From CAZLYF01 sp964586835 (GTDB lineage Bacteria > Bacillota > Clostridia > Christensenellales > Aristaeellaceae), in the NCBI GenBank assembly GCA_964586835.1, contig CAZPIC010000001.1, forward strand, positions 69,876-133,875: a DNA stretch of 64,000 nt. The letters are read 5' to 3'. A model generated the notes under the pieces. It searched no databases. It was given only the letters and a program-made list of their open reading frames with translations, and was not told the origin of the DNA. The position numbers and the translations under genes were made by a program. The first letter of the stretch is position 1. Every line of letters begins with the position of its first letter. Positions 17,855-27,600 of this stretch are shown piece after piece.

Positions 17855-19035
17855 GGGTTCGTCGGGGCGTATTTCTCTTCATGTTCCTGTGTGCCTCCGC
17901 CTTCATGGGTGCGGGCGCGCTGCTTTCCGCGGGAGCCGAGATCGCGGAAGAGATCACAAGCCGCTGTACGGTCCTTCACAAAGGCACTCAGATGGACATA
18001 AAGCCTGACGACAAAGTCGGATGGGCGGGTTTTGCTGTGACAGGAGCCTTTCTTGAGCTGCATACACCGGAGGGTGTGCCCTGCAGCCATGTCTCCATCC
18101 GTTTCGCGGGCAATCCCGCACGGGTCCGCGCGCTGGCGCCCTTTCAAGAGAGGTGGGAAACGGTGTCCGTCTGTGAGGAGCCATTTGCCCACATGTACCT
18201 AAGCGTCCCTGATCTTGAGCATTTTCGCCTTGAGATGAGTCCCGGGGAAGGGGACGTAGCTCAGATCACCGGCCTTTTTCTGTATGGACGGGGGGAGGCC
18301 CCTCCGGAGGTACAGCGCTGGGAAGCAGCGCCTGACAAAAATGACCTGCTGGTCATTGTGGCTCATCCTGACGACGAGCTGATCTATTTAGGAGGGACGA
18401 TCCCCACCTATGCCGGAGAGCGGGGCAGACGCGTTGTGGTTGCCTATCTGACCTGCGCCAACGATATCCGGCGCAGCGAGCTTCTCAACGGCCTGTGGCA
18501 CTGCGGGCTCCGGACCTATCCGGATATTGCTGCGTTCAGGGATGTGTTTACCCGTACGCTCAAGGATGCCTACAAATTTTGGGGGAAGAAGAAGACAGTG
18601 GGACACATCGCGGACCTGTACCGGAAGTACCGTCCCGACGTGGTCGTTACACATGCCGTCAGCGGCGAGTATGGGCATGGTGCGCACCAAGCCGTTTCTC
18701 AAGCCTCCAGGGAAGCTGTGAAAGCTGCAGCGGATATCCAGGCGTATCCGCCCGCCAACCCGGGCCTTGGCCCCTGGAAGATCAGCAAGCTCTATCTTCA
18801 CATGGGGGCGTCCGATCCGATGCACATGGATTGGCGCGTGCCCCTGGACGCCTTTGGTGGCAAGACGGCGTTTGACGTTGCCCAGGAAGCGCTGCTGATG
18901 CACGTTTCCCAGGGAGACAGGCATGTCGCCGACGAAAACAGGACCACCAGCTCGTCCAGGTACTGGCTGGCATTCACAGAGGTCGGAAAGGACATCCTGA
19001 AGAATGATTTCTTTGAGCATATTCCACAGCCCTGA
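17851..19035 (+). CDS. Exported PIG-L (LmbE-like) deacetylase
   Basis: A 394-aa protein with an N-terminal signal or anchor (residues 1-29), an about 120-aa beta-rich domain, and a C-terminal zinc-dependent N-acetyl-sugar deacetylase domain. The catalytic AHPDDE motif is at 171-176 and the second metal His is in GEYGHGAHQAV. Family members remove acetyl groups from GlcNAc-type substrates. It overlaps the SH3 protein gene by four bases, so the two are translationally coupled and probably act together outside the cell. The actual substrate (peptidoglycan, teichoic acid, foreign glycan) is unknown. Confidence 0.85.
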   Translation: MRVRRGVFLFMFLCASAFMGAGALLSAGAEIAEEITSRCTVLHKGTQMDIKPDDKVGWAGFAVTGAFLELHTPEGVPCSHVSIRFAGNPARVRALAPFQERWETVSVCEEPFAHMYLSVPDLEHFRLEMSPGEGDVAQITGLFLYGRGEAPPEVQRWEAAPDKNDLLVIVAHPDDELIYLGGTIPTYAGERGRRVVVAYLTCANDIRRSELLNGLWHCGLRTYPDIAAFRDVFTRTLKDAYKFWGKKKTVGHIADLYRKYRPDVVVTHAVSGEYGHGAHQAVSQASREAVKAAADIQAYPPANPGLGPWKISKLYLHMGASDPMHMDWRVPLDAFGGKTAFDVAQEALLMHVSQGDRHVADENRTTSSSRYWLAFTEVGKDILKNDFFEHIPQP

Positions 19036-19054
19036 TAAACCTTGGAGGTGAAAG

Positions 19055-19990
19055 ATGGCACGCTTGACTGCCGCTGCTCAAACGGTTCTGCCGGTGCTTT
19101 TCATGCTTGGGTTGGGGGCTGTTTTCCGGCAGACGCGCCTTTTCAGTGAGGAACAGGTGGCGGGACTGAAGAAGCTTGTGCTGCATGTGACCCTTCCTGC
19201 CGTCCTGTTTCACTCCTTTGCCCGGGCCCAGTACAGCGCGGATTCTCTGATCTGGCCCAGCCTGATGTTCCTTGCCTGTCTGGGGGCAATGGCTCTTGGG
19301 CGGGCAGGCGCGCGGGTGATGAGGCTCTCCTCCGGGCTCGTTCCCTACCTGACCAGCGGATACGAGGCTGGCATGCTGGGGTACGCCTTGTTCGCACTGC
19401 TTGCCGGCGAAGAGCAGGTGGCTTCCTTTGCGATCATCGACTTGGGACAGGTGCTGTTCGTGTTCACCGTCTACAAGGTTTCGCTGGACAGGTCTCAGGG
19501 GGGACCGAGATCGGGGAACGAGGTGCTGCGCTCGCTTTTATTCTCTCCCCTGATACTCGCCATTGTGGCCGGCGTTTTAATGGGCGCTACCGGGGCTTTC
19601 AGGGAGCTTGAGCGTACTGGCGTCGCCCAGGTCCTCTCGTCTACGGCTTCCTTCATTGCGCAGCCGACCGCCGCGGTGGTCCTGCTGGCGGTTGGCTACG
19701 ACCTCGTGCTCAGGGACATCCACTGGCGCGACACGCTGAAAATCGCAGGCTTGAGATGGGCTATTTCCGGCCTTCTGATGGCAGTGATGCTCGCAGCCAG
19801 CCGCTGGTTTCTTCATGGGGACCCCTTCATCCGTCGTGCGATCGTGCTGATGTTTCTTCTGCCACCCCCCTATGTGCTTCCGATGTTTGCAAAAGACCCT
19901 GCAGAGCGCACGGTGGTATCGTCAGGGCTGTCTTTGCTGACGCTGTTTGCCATCGCAGCCTTTGCTGCGATGACGATGTGGGGGGGCTGA
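19055..19990 (+). CDS. AEC-family (auxin efflux carrier-like) transporter
   Basis: A 311-aa membrane transporter of the AEC family with two sets of about five transmembrane segments. It has the N-terminal VLPVLFMLGLGAVFRQTRLF region, the LKKLVLHVTLPAVLFHSFA motif with helix-breaking prolines, and MFLLPPPYVLPMF near residue 270. Bacterial AEC carriers move small organic acids such as malate or malonate. It starts behind GGAGGTGAAAG. pckG lies convergent just beyond a shared terminator, which would fit a C4-dicarboxylate substrate, but that is only a contextual guess. Confidence 0.85.
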   Translation: MARLTAAAQTVLPVLFMLGLGAVFRQTRLFSEEQVAGLKKLVLHVTLPAVLFHSFARAQYSADSLIWPSLMFLACLGAMALGRAGARVMRLSSGLVPYLTSGYEAGMLGYALFALLAGEEQVASFAIIDLGQVLFVFTVYKVSLDRSQGGPRSGNEVLRSLLFSPLILAIVAGVLMGATGAFRELERTGVAQVLSSTASFIAQPTAAVVLLAVGYDLVLRDIHWRDTLKIAGLRWAISGLLMAVMLAASRWFLHGDPFIRRAIVLMFLLPPPYVLPMFAKDPAERTVVSSGLSLLTLFAIAAFAAMTMWGG

Positions 19991-19991
19991 G

Positions 19992-20046
19992 CGCGCCTGG
20001 GATAGAAAAACCGCCATATACTGGCGGTTTTTCTATCCCAGGCGCG
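19992..20046. terminator. Bidirectional terminator with a perfect 25-bp stem
   Basis: A perfect inverted repeat (arms 19992-20016 and 20022-20046) closes on a 5-base loop, TATAC. Each arm carries a run of five A or T residues inside the stem, so a transcript from either side can terminate. It separates the convergent AEC transporter and pckG. Confidence 0.9.
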
Positions 20047-20061
20047 GAGGTTCGTGCCGGC

Positions 20062-21855
20062 TTATTCCTTCAGTCGTTTTCTGAGCGCTTCAAGCTGTAG
20101 GAACATCTCCTCAGGCAGGCGTTCCCTGTAGCCTTCAAAGTGCCTGGCGATGGAGTCCGCTTCCCGGGTCCACCGCTCCCTGTCCACCTTCAGCAATTCG
20201 ACCAGGGTCTCCTCGCTGACGGAGTCAAGCCCGTCCATGTCAATATCTTCGGGCAGGGGCATGTTCCCGATGGGAGTGGACACTGCCGTGCACTGGCCAT
20301 TGACCCTCTCTGTGATCCACTTAAGGACCCGGCTGTTTTCACCAAAGCCGGGCCAGAGCCAGTTGCCTTTGGAATCCTTCCGGAACCAGTTGACGTAGTA
20401 GATCTTCGGCAGCTTGTCAGCGGTGCTGCGCTTGCCCATGTCGAGCCAGTGGCGGAGGTAGTCTCCGACATGGTAGCCAATGAAAGGAAGCATTGCGAAG
20501 GGGTCCCGCCGGACCTGACCGATGTGGTCAGAAATGGTCGCCGCAGTGATTTCCGAGCCCATGATGGCGCCCATGAACACGCCGTGTTCCCAGTCAAAGC
20601 TGCCATGGACCAGGGGGACGGTGCTGGGCCTGCGCCCTCCGATGAGGATGGCGGAAATAGGAACACCCGCTGGATCTTCCCACTCCGGAGCGATGACAGG
20701 GCACTGGCTGGCCGGTGCTGTGAAACGCGCGTTAGGATGCGCGGCCGGCGTGTTGCTGTCTGGCGTCCAGTCGTTTCCTTTCCAGTCGATAAGATGATCG
20801 GGTGCATCCTTCCCGATGCCTTCCCACCAGACATCGCCATCGTCCGTCAGGGCGACGTTCGTGAAAATGGTGTTCTTCTGGATGCTCAGCATCGCGTTGG
20901 GGTTGGAGTCCATGGAGGTACCGGGGGCCACCCCAAAGAAGCCGGCTTCCGGATTGATGGCGTACAGGCGCCCGTCTTTACCGAACCTCATCCAAGCGAT
21001 GTCGTCGCCGATGGTTTCCACCTTCCATCCCGGCAGCGAGGGCACCATCATGGCCAGGTTGGTTTTGCCGCAGGCACTTGGGAAGGCACCCGTGATATAG
21101 GTCTTGTGGCCTTCGGGGTCGGTGATGCTTAGGATGAGCATGTGCTCCGCCATCCAACCCTCGTCATGGGCCTGAACGCTTGCGATGCGCAGTGCGAAAC
21201 ACTTTTTGCCTAAAAGGGCGTTGCCGCCGTAGCCAGACCCGTAAGACCAGATCGTCCTCTCTTCCGGGAAGTGGCTGATATATTTCTGCTCCATGGGCGC
21301 ACAGGGCCAGGGCACATCTTTTTGCCCCGGGGCGAGCGGTGCTCCCACGGAGTGCAGGCAGGGAACGAAGTCGTCGTCCCCCAGGGCTTCCAGCACAGCC
21401 TTGCCCATGCGGGTCATGATGCGCATGTTGACCACGACGTAGGGACTGTCTGTGATCTCAACACCGATCTTGGACGTGGGTCCTCCAACAGGTCCCATGG
21501 AAAAAGGGATCACATAGAGGGTCCTTCCCCTCATGCAGCCTCTGTACAGCGCCGTCATGGTCTTCTTCAGTTCCACCGGGTCAATCCAGTTGTTGGTTGG
21601 ACCCGCATCTTCCTTCCTGCGCGACGCGATGAAGGTGCGATCTTCCACCCGCGCGACGTCGGAAGGATCGCTGCGAAAAAGATAGCAACCCGGCAGCTTT
21701 TCCTGGTTTAGGCGGATGGCTGCGCCGGAAGCGACGGCCTGATCGAGGAGCCACTGGTTTTCTTCCTCGGAGCCGTCACACCAGTGTACCCTGTCAGGTG
21801 CGCATAGCTCTGTTATGTCGTTGACCCAGTTGAGCAGTTTCTTATTTGAGGTCAT
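20062..21855 (-). CDS. pckG: Phosphoenolpyruvate carboxykinase (GTP)
   Basis: Interconverts oxaloacetate + GTP and PEP + CO2 + GDP at the glycolysis/TCA junction. The 597-aa length and motifs are those of the GTP-dependent class: the kinase-1a P-loop GAFPSACGKTN (258-266) with the hyper-reactive Cys, PEAGFFGVAPGT, and the N-terminal substrate region with the SMGPVGGP loop. ATP-type PckA enzymes are shorter (about 530 aa) and lack these. Start at 21855 follows GAAGGGAG. It is a single-gene unit ending in the shared terminator. In fermenters the enzyme often runs toward oxaloacetate. Confidence 0.96.
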   Translation of the reverse strand: MTSNKKLLNWVNDITELCAPDRVHWCDGSEEENQWLLDQAVASGAAIRLNQEKLPGCYLFRSDPSDVARVEDRTFIASRRKEDAGPTNNWIDPVELKKTMTALYRGCMRGRTLYVIPFSMGPVGGPTSKIGVEITDSPYVVVNMRIMTRMGKAVLEALGDDDFVPCLHSVGAPLAPGQKDVPWPCAPMEQKYISHFPEERTIWSYGSGYGGNALLGKKCFALRIASVQAHDEGWMAEHMLILSITDPEGHKTYITGAFPSACGKTNLAMMVPSLPGWKVETIGDDIAWMRFGKDGRLYAINPEAGFFGVAPGTSMDSNPNAMLSIQKNTIFTNVALTDDGDVWWEGIGKDAPDHLIDWKGNDWTPDSNTPAAHPNARFTAPASQCPVIAPEWEDPAGVPISAILIGGRRPSTVPLVHGSFDWEHGVFMGAIMGSEITAATISDHIGQVRRDPFAMLPFIGYHVGDYLRHWLDMGKRSTADKLPKIYYVNWFRKDSKGNWLWPGFGENSRVLKWITERVNGQCTAVSTPIGNMPLPEDIDMDGLDSVSEETLVELLKVDRERWTREADSIARHFEGYRERLPEEMFLQLEALRKRLKE

Positions 21856-21961
21856 CTGTTGTCTCCCTTCAAAGCGTGTCTGTGGACGGGACCTGTCCGT
21901 GGATCAAGTGCCGCGTCACCCGGTCGGCCGGAGAGAAGTCTATGCCGTTATAGACAGAAAA

Positions 21962-22423
21962 TCAAGAACGTTTTCTAAACGCAGGGATCCCCATCCCAGG
22001 GCGGTTTCTGTTCCCCGGGCGTGTGAGGATTTCTCCCATGACGATTCCCTGAAGCAGGGTGTCGCGGCTGAACACGGGTGGGAGGAGGGCAGGTCCGCTC
22101 GACAAAGCAGCGGGAGACTGGTCGGCGGCATTCTGACGCAGGAGTCCGGAAGCCTTGGGTTCCTCGTATCCAAACGGTTCTTCCAAGCTTGGTGGATCTC
22201 TGCGAAAAGGCGCGACGGAAAGTGGAAGCGCTTGGGCCGGCGGAGGCGAGGACAGGGGCGCCTGAACCCCGGAAGCCGTTTCCTTGGCTCGGCTTTTCGC
22301 CACAGCAGGCATCGCCCTAGGCACTGCGGCTTTCCTGGCAGCTTCCTGTTGTTTTTTCTGTGCCTTTTTCATCAGCGAGCTGATGGCCGAAACAATCACG
22401 AACAGGAGGATGATGGCGTCCAC
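21962..22423 (-). CDS. Small membrane-anchored protein downstream of floA, unknown function
   Basis: A 153-aa protein with an N-terminal hydrophobic segment (DAIILLFVIVSAISSL) followed at once by a lysine-rich stretch (MKKAQKKQQEAARK), then a low-complexity Pro/Ala/Ser-rich tail. It would sit in the membrane with a cytosolic tail. Start is GTG 22423, behind GGGAGGGG; the open frame continues to 22450 but without a better site. It follows floA by 59 bp in the nfeD-floA order, the position where Bacillus carries yqfB, but I see no clear similarity to YqfB. Confidence 0.6.
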   Translation of the reverse strand: MDAIILLFVIVSAISSLMKKAQKKQQEAARKAAVPRAMPAVAKSRAKETASGVQAPLSSPPPAQALPLSVAPFRRDPPSLEEPFGYEEPKASGLLRQNAADQSPAALSSGPALLPPVFSRDTLLQGIVMGEILTRPGNRNRPGMGIPAFRKRS

Positions 22424-22482
22424 GTAACCCCTCCCTTCCGATGACCCCAATGCTTGTGATGCTTACGGGCCGCTTGCGCGGC

Positions 22483-23493
22483 TTACTGTTTTTGTGCTGA
22501 CGGCTTTGACGGGTCGTCCGGGCTCTGTCCGGTTGCCTTGGCGATGCCTTCGCGCATGGAAGTATCCGAGATGACGTTTTGCATCTGGTAATAGTCCATA
22601 ACGCCCAGTCTTCCACTGCGCAGTGCGTCAGCCATGGCGAGGGGTACCTGAGCCTGTGCTTCGACAACCTTGGCCTGCATTTCCTGAACGGAAGCCTTCA
22701 TCTCCTGCTCCCGGGCGACAGCCATGGCCCGGCGCTCCTCGGCACGCGCCTGTGCGATGCGCAAGTCCGCCTCAGCCTGATCCATCTGCAGCTGTGCGCC
22801 TATGTTACGTCCAACGTCCACGTCTGCGATGTCAATGGACAGTATTTCAAAGGCAGTCCCGGCGTCCAGCCCCTTATTGAGAACCGTATGGCTGATCTTA
22901 TCCGGATTTTCAAGCACTTCTTTGTGTGCGTTTGAAGAACCAATGGTGGTGACGATCCCTTCGCCGACACGTGCGATGATTGTTTCCTCGCCCGCTCCGC
23001 CGACCAGGCGGGTGATATTGGTCCTCACCGTTACGCGCGCCTTGGCACGCAGCTCAATGCCGTCCTTGGCGATGGCGGCGACAGGCGGTGTCTCGATGAC
23101 CTTGGGCAACACACTCATCTGCACGGCTTGCAGCACATCACGACCCGCCAGGTCGATGGCGCAGGCCTGCTTAAAGGAAAGCGCGATGCTGGCCTGCTGC
23201 GCGGAGATCTGCGCCTTGATCACCCTCTCGATGTTGCCGCCGGCCAGAAAGTGCTTCTCAAGCAGGTCGATGGTCAGGTCGAGGCCGGCTTTTTGCGCCA
23301 TGATGAAGGCGTCCACCAGCCGGTGGGGAGAGATGCGCCGCAGCCGCATGCCGATGAGGGTGACGATCTTCAGGTGCACGCCCGACGCGCGCGCGCGAAC
23401 CCACAGGCCGATGGGCACGTAGCGGAAGAACACCGCAGCCAGTACCACGACGACCACGAGGGCGAAAAGGATCCAGAATGAAGCCAGGTCCAT
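22483..23493 (-). CDS. floA: Flotillin-like protein FloA
   Basis: A 336-aa bacterial flotillin that organises functional membrane microdomains. An N-terminal membrane hairpin or span covers residues 5-24, an SPFH/band-7 domain about 35-230, and an Ala/Glu/Arg-rich coiled coil about 240-295 (AEADLRIAQARAEERRAMA). The IGAQLQMDQAEAD and GIEIRAKARVTVRTN-like segments are those of FloA (old UPF0365). The start follows AAGGAGG. nfeD ends 12 bp upstream, the standard partner arrangement in Firmicutes. Confidence 0.95.
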   Translation of the reverse strand: MDLASFWILFALVVVVVLAAVFFRYVPIGLWVRARASGVHLKIVTLIGMRLRRISPHRLVDAFIMAQKAGLDLTIDLLEKHFLAGGNIERVIKAQISAQQASIALSFKQACAIDLAGRDVLQAVQMSVLPKVIETPPVAAIAKDGIELRAKARVTVRTNITRLVGGAGEETIIARVGEGIVTTIGSSNAHKEVLENPDKISHTVLNKGLDAGTAFEILSIDIADVDVGRNIGAQLQMDQAEADLRIAQARAEERRAMAVAREQEMKASVQEMQAKVVEAQAQVPLAMADALRSGRLGVMDYYQMQNVISDTSMREGIAKATGQSPDDPSKPSAQKQ

Positions 23494-23505
23494 GGATAAG
23501 CCTCC

Positions 23506-24006
23506 TTACGTGTTGACTTCCCGCACGACGACGCGCGCCCCTTCGACCAGCGTGACGCGTACGCGCGCCCCCATTTGGATGAACTCTCCGTCTGAGACGA
23601 CATCAAGCCGGGTACTGTCGATCTCCGCGATGCCTGCAGGTCTGAGAAAGGTCAGAGCGATGCCTTCCCTGTGAAGGAAGGGGCTCAGGTCGGGACCGGC
23701 AGAATAGCCTTCACCCCTGCCCTCAGCGTCTTTGAGGATCAGAGGTGAACGCGAGAGTCGGCCGGACGATGCGGACTTGAACGAGAGCGTGGCGGTAATC
23801 CCTGTGAGGGCGAGCACCACAAGGGTGACACCCAACCCTGCGAGCGGGCCATGCGTGGTCCAGGTAAGAACGATGCTGGCTAACAGCATTAAAGTGCCTG
23901 ATATGCCCGGGAGACCAAATCCCGGCATGAACATCTCAAAAACCAGCAGTGCGATCCCGACGAGCAGGCAGACAAGGATCGGCAGGTTTTGCAACAGAAA
24001 CTGCAT
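23506..24006 (-). CDS. NfeD-family membrane protein
   Basis: A 166-aa short NfeD protein. The N-terminal half has three hydrophobic segments, beginning with the FEMFMPGFGLPGISG motif typical of NfeD. The C-terminal half is an OB-fold (about 105-165) with the AGIAEIDSTRLDVVSDGEFI segment. NfeD proteins partner SPFH proteins; here floA follows after 12 bp. The start at 24006 is preceded by AAGGAGGG. It is a short NfeD without the serine-protease domain of long forms, so a structural or chaperone role for FloA is expected. Confidence 0.88.
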   Translation of the reverse strand: MQFLLQNLPILVCLLVGIALLVFEMFMPGFGLPGISGTLMLLASIVLTWTTHGPLAGLGVTLVVLALTGITATLSFKSASSGRLSRSPLILKDAEGRGEGYSAGPDLSPFLHREGIALTFLRPAGIAEIDSTRLDVVSDGEFIQMGARVRVTLVEGARVVVREVNT

Positions 24007-24078
24007 AACGATCCCTCCTTCGCGAATCTCATGATAGCATAGCAGGAGGAGGGCTGCAATCGCACAGAGGACCTAATG

Positions 24079-24108
24079 AAAAAGCCCCCACCCATGGGTG
24101 GAAGCTTT
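24079..24108 (-). terminator. Terminator of the zinc-ribbon gene
   Basis: On the minus strand a hairpin (CCACC/GGTGG core, loop CATG, outer AAAGC/GCTTT pairs) is followed by five T residues at 24079-24083. It lies 13 bp after the zinc-ribbon stop and upstream of nfeD. Confidence 0.75.
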
Positions 24109-24121
24109 GAGCGGTTCTTTC

Positions 24122-24424
24122 TCAGTAGCGGGGATTGACCCTGACATAGCAGTCCCTGCAGTAAACAGGCCGGTCACCCCTGGGAAGGAATGGAACCTGG
24201 GTTTCCACACCACAGCTTGCGCAGATCGTGTCATACATCTGACGCTCACCGTCTCTGTAGCCACCCATGCGGCCGCCACCGTTGCTACGACGTTCGGCGC
24301 GACAGGAAGGGCAACGCCCTGGCTCGTTCTGGAAACCCTTTTCCGCGAAAAAAGCCTGTTCTGAAGAGGTGAAGGTGAACTGGTTGCCGCAGTCACGGCA
24401 TGTGAGGGTTTTGTCGTTGTACAT
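24122..24424 (-). CDS. Small double zinc-ribbon protein
   Basis: A 100-aa protein with four CxxC pairs at Cys9/12, Cys38/41, Cys68/71 and Cys89/92, enough for two zinc ribbons. The first half (LTCRDCGNQFTFTSSEQAFF) is the 'probable zinc-binding domain' common in Firmicutes and Chloroflexi; the second half ends in DRPVYCRDCYV. It starts behind CAGGAGG and has its own terminator. A possible promoter with -10 TACACT lies near 24560 on the same strand. Likely nucleic-acid or ribosome associated, but no function is established. Confidence 0.8.
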   Translation of the reverse strand: MYNDKTLTCRDCGNQFTFTSSEQAFFAEKGFQNEPGRCPSCRAERRSNGGGRMGGYRDGERQMYDTICASCGVETQVPFLPRGDRPVYCRDCYVRVNPRY

Positions 24425-24658
24425 AAAATCTATGCACCTCCTGGTTTTCTTGTCCCACCGTTGCGACTTTCAGCTGTCTTGTTGGTTTCTTCCATCTGTC
24501 GCGTAACGATGAGGAAAACCGGGAAGAACACCTGGGTCAGACCGAACTGGGACCGGACAAGAGTGTATCATAGATTTGAAGCCATGTACAACATTTTCTC
24601 ACAGCTGTGCCGGCATATTTTTGTGATGGTCGGGACTTTGTTGCGAAGGAAACCCGTC

Positions 24659-27600
24659 TCAGGCCTTCCTGATGCTCAGCAGCGCCGTTTCTCCATTGAT
24701 ATCCCATTCCCGGCTGTAGGCGTCTGAAGGAGGCGATTCGTCTGACAGAGCTTGTGCCAGGACATAACGGCCTATCATTTCACGGCTTTTTTCCACGACC
24801 GATTCAAGCCGTGGACTGGAACGGTAGGTGATGTGGATCCTGTCGGTGACCTCAAGGCCCGCATCACGGCGCATGGTCTGCAACTTGCTGATCAGCTCGC
24901 GCGCGTAACCTTCATCGATGAGCTCTTCCGTCAGCGCTGTGTCCAGGGCGACCGTGACGCCGCGTTCCTCCAATGAGATGAAGCCAGGCTTCCTGGCGGT
25001 TTCTACCAGGACGTTCTCCCGGGAAAGGGACACCCGGGTTCCGTCTATCTCAAAGAGGATATCTTCACCTCTGTCAAAGGCGTCCAGCGCCTCCGCTCCG
25101 TCCATCTGGGAGAGGCGGGCGGAGACTTTTCCGAGAAGCCTGCCGTAGCGTGGTCCCAGCGTGCGCAGCTGGGGTTTGAGCCGATAGTCCGTAAAGGCAC
25201 GGATGTCCTCGGCAACGATGATTTCCCTGACGTTCAGTTCGTCGGCGGCCAGTTCGGCGAAGGGCTTGTCAAGCACAGCCCCGGACACAAAAAGGCGCGC
25301 GCAGGGTTGCCGGTTTTTGATAGAGGCCAGGTTGCGACAGGCGCGCCCAAGCTGCACGACGTCAAGCAGGGATCGCATCTGTGCCTCCAGGGTAGGGTCG
25401 ATCCATAGAGGGTCGCTTGAGGGGAAGTCGCACAGATGGACGGACTCCGGGGCGGACTTATCCACTGAACGGACCAGGTTTTGGTACATGGCCTCGGAGA
25501 TGAAGGGGACAAAGGGGGCAATCAGCCTGCACAGCGTGTCAAGCACGGTGTATAGCGTGACAAAGGCTGACTCCTTGTCCCCATCCATGCCCTTGCCCCA
25601 GAAACGGGGGCGGGAGCGCCGCACATACCAGTTGGAAAGCTCGTCCACAAAGGCCTGGACAGCCGCCGCTGATTCCGGAATCCTGTAGTTGGACAAGCCT
25701 TCATCCACCTGCCCGACAAGCATGTGAAGCCGGCTCAAGATCCATCGGTCCATGAGCGTCAGCGCTGCCTGTGAAAGGGGATGGAGATTTGGGTCAAAGC
25801 CGTCAATCTCGGCATAGAGGATATAGAAGGCATAGGTGTTCCAGAGCGTCCCCAGGAACCGGCGCTGCACTTCGCCGACTGCCTCAGCGCTGAAGCGACT
25901 GGGCAGCCAGGGTGCGCCCGCGGTGTAAAAGTACCAGCGGACAGCATCTGCGCCCTGCTCATCAAGCGCTTCTCTGGGGTCCACGACGTTTCCCAGATGC
26001 TTGCTCATCTTGTGGCCGTCCTTGTCCTGCACATGCCCCAGGACCAGGCAGTGCCGGAAGGGCGAACGGCCAAACACGAGGGTGCCGATGGCAAGCAGTG
26101 TATAGAACCACCCACGGGTCTGGTCTACGGCCTCACTGATGAAGTCGGCGGGGAAGGTCTCAAGGAAGCTTTCCTGGTTTTCAAAGGGATAATGCCACTG
26201 CGCAAAAGGCATGCTGCCGGAGTCGTACCAGCAGTCGATGACCTCGCTGACACGCCGCATTTCATCGCTGCACTCCGGGCACCTGAGGACGACGCTGTCG
26301 ATATAGGGCCGGTGGAGCTCCGGCAGACGGAGGGGCTCGACACTCATTTCCTCAAGCTCCCGACGGCTGCCAATGACATGGACATGGCCTTTGCTGCAGG
26401 TCCACACGGGCAGGGGAGTGCCCCAGTATCGCTCCCTGGAAAGGCCCCAGTCCAGCACATTCTCAACGAAATGACCCATCCGACCGTCCCTGATATGCTC
26501 AGGATGCCATTGGACGGAGCGGTTGTTTTCGACAAGGCTGTCCTTCACCGCGGTCATGCGGATGAACCAGGTACCTCTGGCGTAGTACAGAAGTGGCGTG
26601 GCGCAGCGCCAGCAGTGTGGATAGTTATGGGTGTAGGGCTGCCGATCGAAGAGGAGGCCTCGATCTTTCAGGTCTGCGAGGATGAGAGGATCGGCTTCCT
26701 TCACAAAGCGGCCCGACCAGGGGGTGCCCTCGACGAAATGCCCCTGTGTGTCCACCAGCTGGACGAAGGGCAACCCTCTTTGTAGGCCGATGCGCGCGTC
26801 GTCCTCGCCAAAGGCCGGGGCGATGTGGACAACGCCTGTCCCATCCGTTAGGGTGACATAGCTGTCGTTGACCACATACCAGGCCTTTTCTTCCGTGGGT
26901 GTGAAGGCGTAAAGGGGTTCGTACGCGACGCCGTCCAGACGGCTGCCTGGAAAACATTCCAGAATCGTCACTTCCCTGAGCATGTCCTCGGAAAACACGG
27001 ATGCGATCAGGGCTTTCGCCAGGATGAGGACTTCGTCCCTGAAACGCAGTCGGCAGTATTCCTCTTCTGCGTTGACGCACAGCGCCACGTTGGAGGGCAG
27101 CGTCCAAGGCGTGGTGGTCCATGCAAGGAGGCTTTCAGCGCTGTCGGTCCCGCGGATCCTGAACCTGACAAAGGCCGCGTCTTCGGTCACCTCGCGATAT
27201 CCCATCGCAACTTCGTGGGTGGACAGGGCTGTGCCGCAGCGGGGACAGTAGGGGACGACTTTGTGTCCCCTGTATAAAAGGCCCTTGTCTGCAATTTGCT
27301 TCAGGCTCCACCAGACACTTTCGATGTAGCTGTCGTGGTAGGTGACGTAAGGATGCTCCATGTCCAGCCAGAAGGCGACGCGCTCGGACATCTCCTCCCA
27401 TTCGCTCAGGTACTTCCAGACGCTTTCCTTGCATGCGCGGATAAAGGGCTCGATGCCAAAGCGCTCGATCTCTTCCTTGCCGTTTAAGCCCAGGTTGCGC
27501 TCCACCTCCAGCTCGACAGGCAGGCCATGGGTGTCCCACCCAGCGATGCGCAGCACGTTTTTTCCCTTCATCGTCTGGTAGCGTGGGATCAGGTCTTTTA

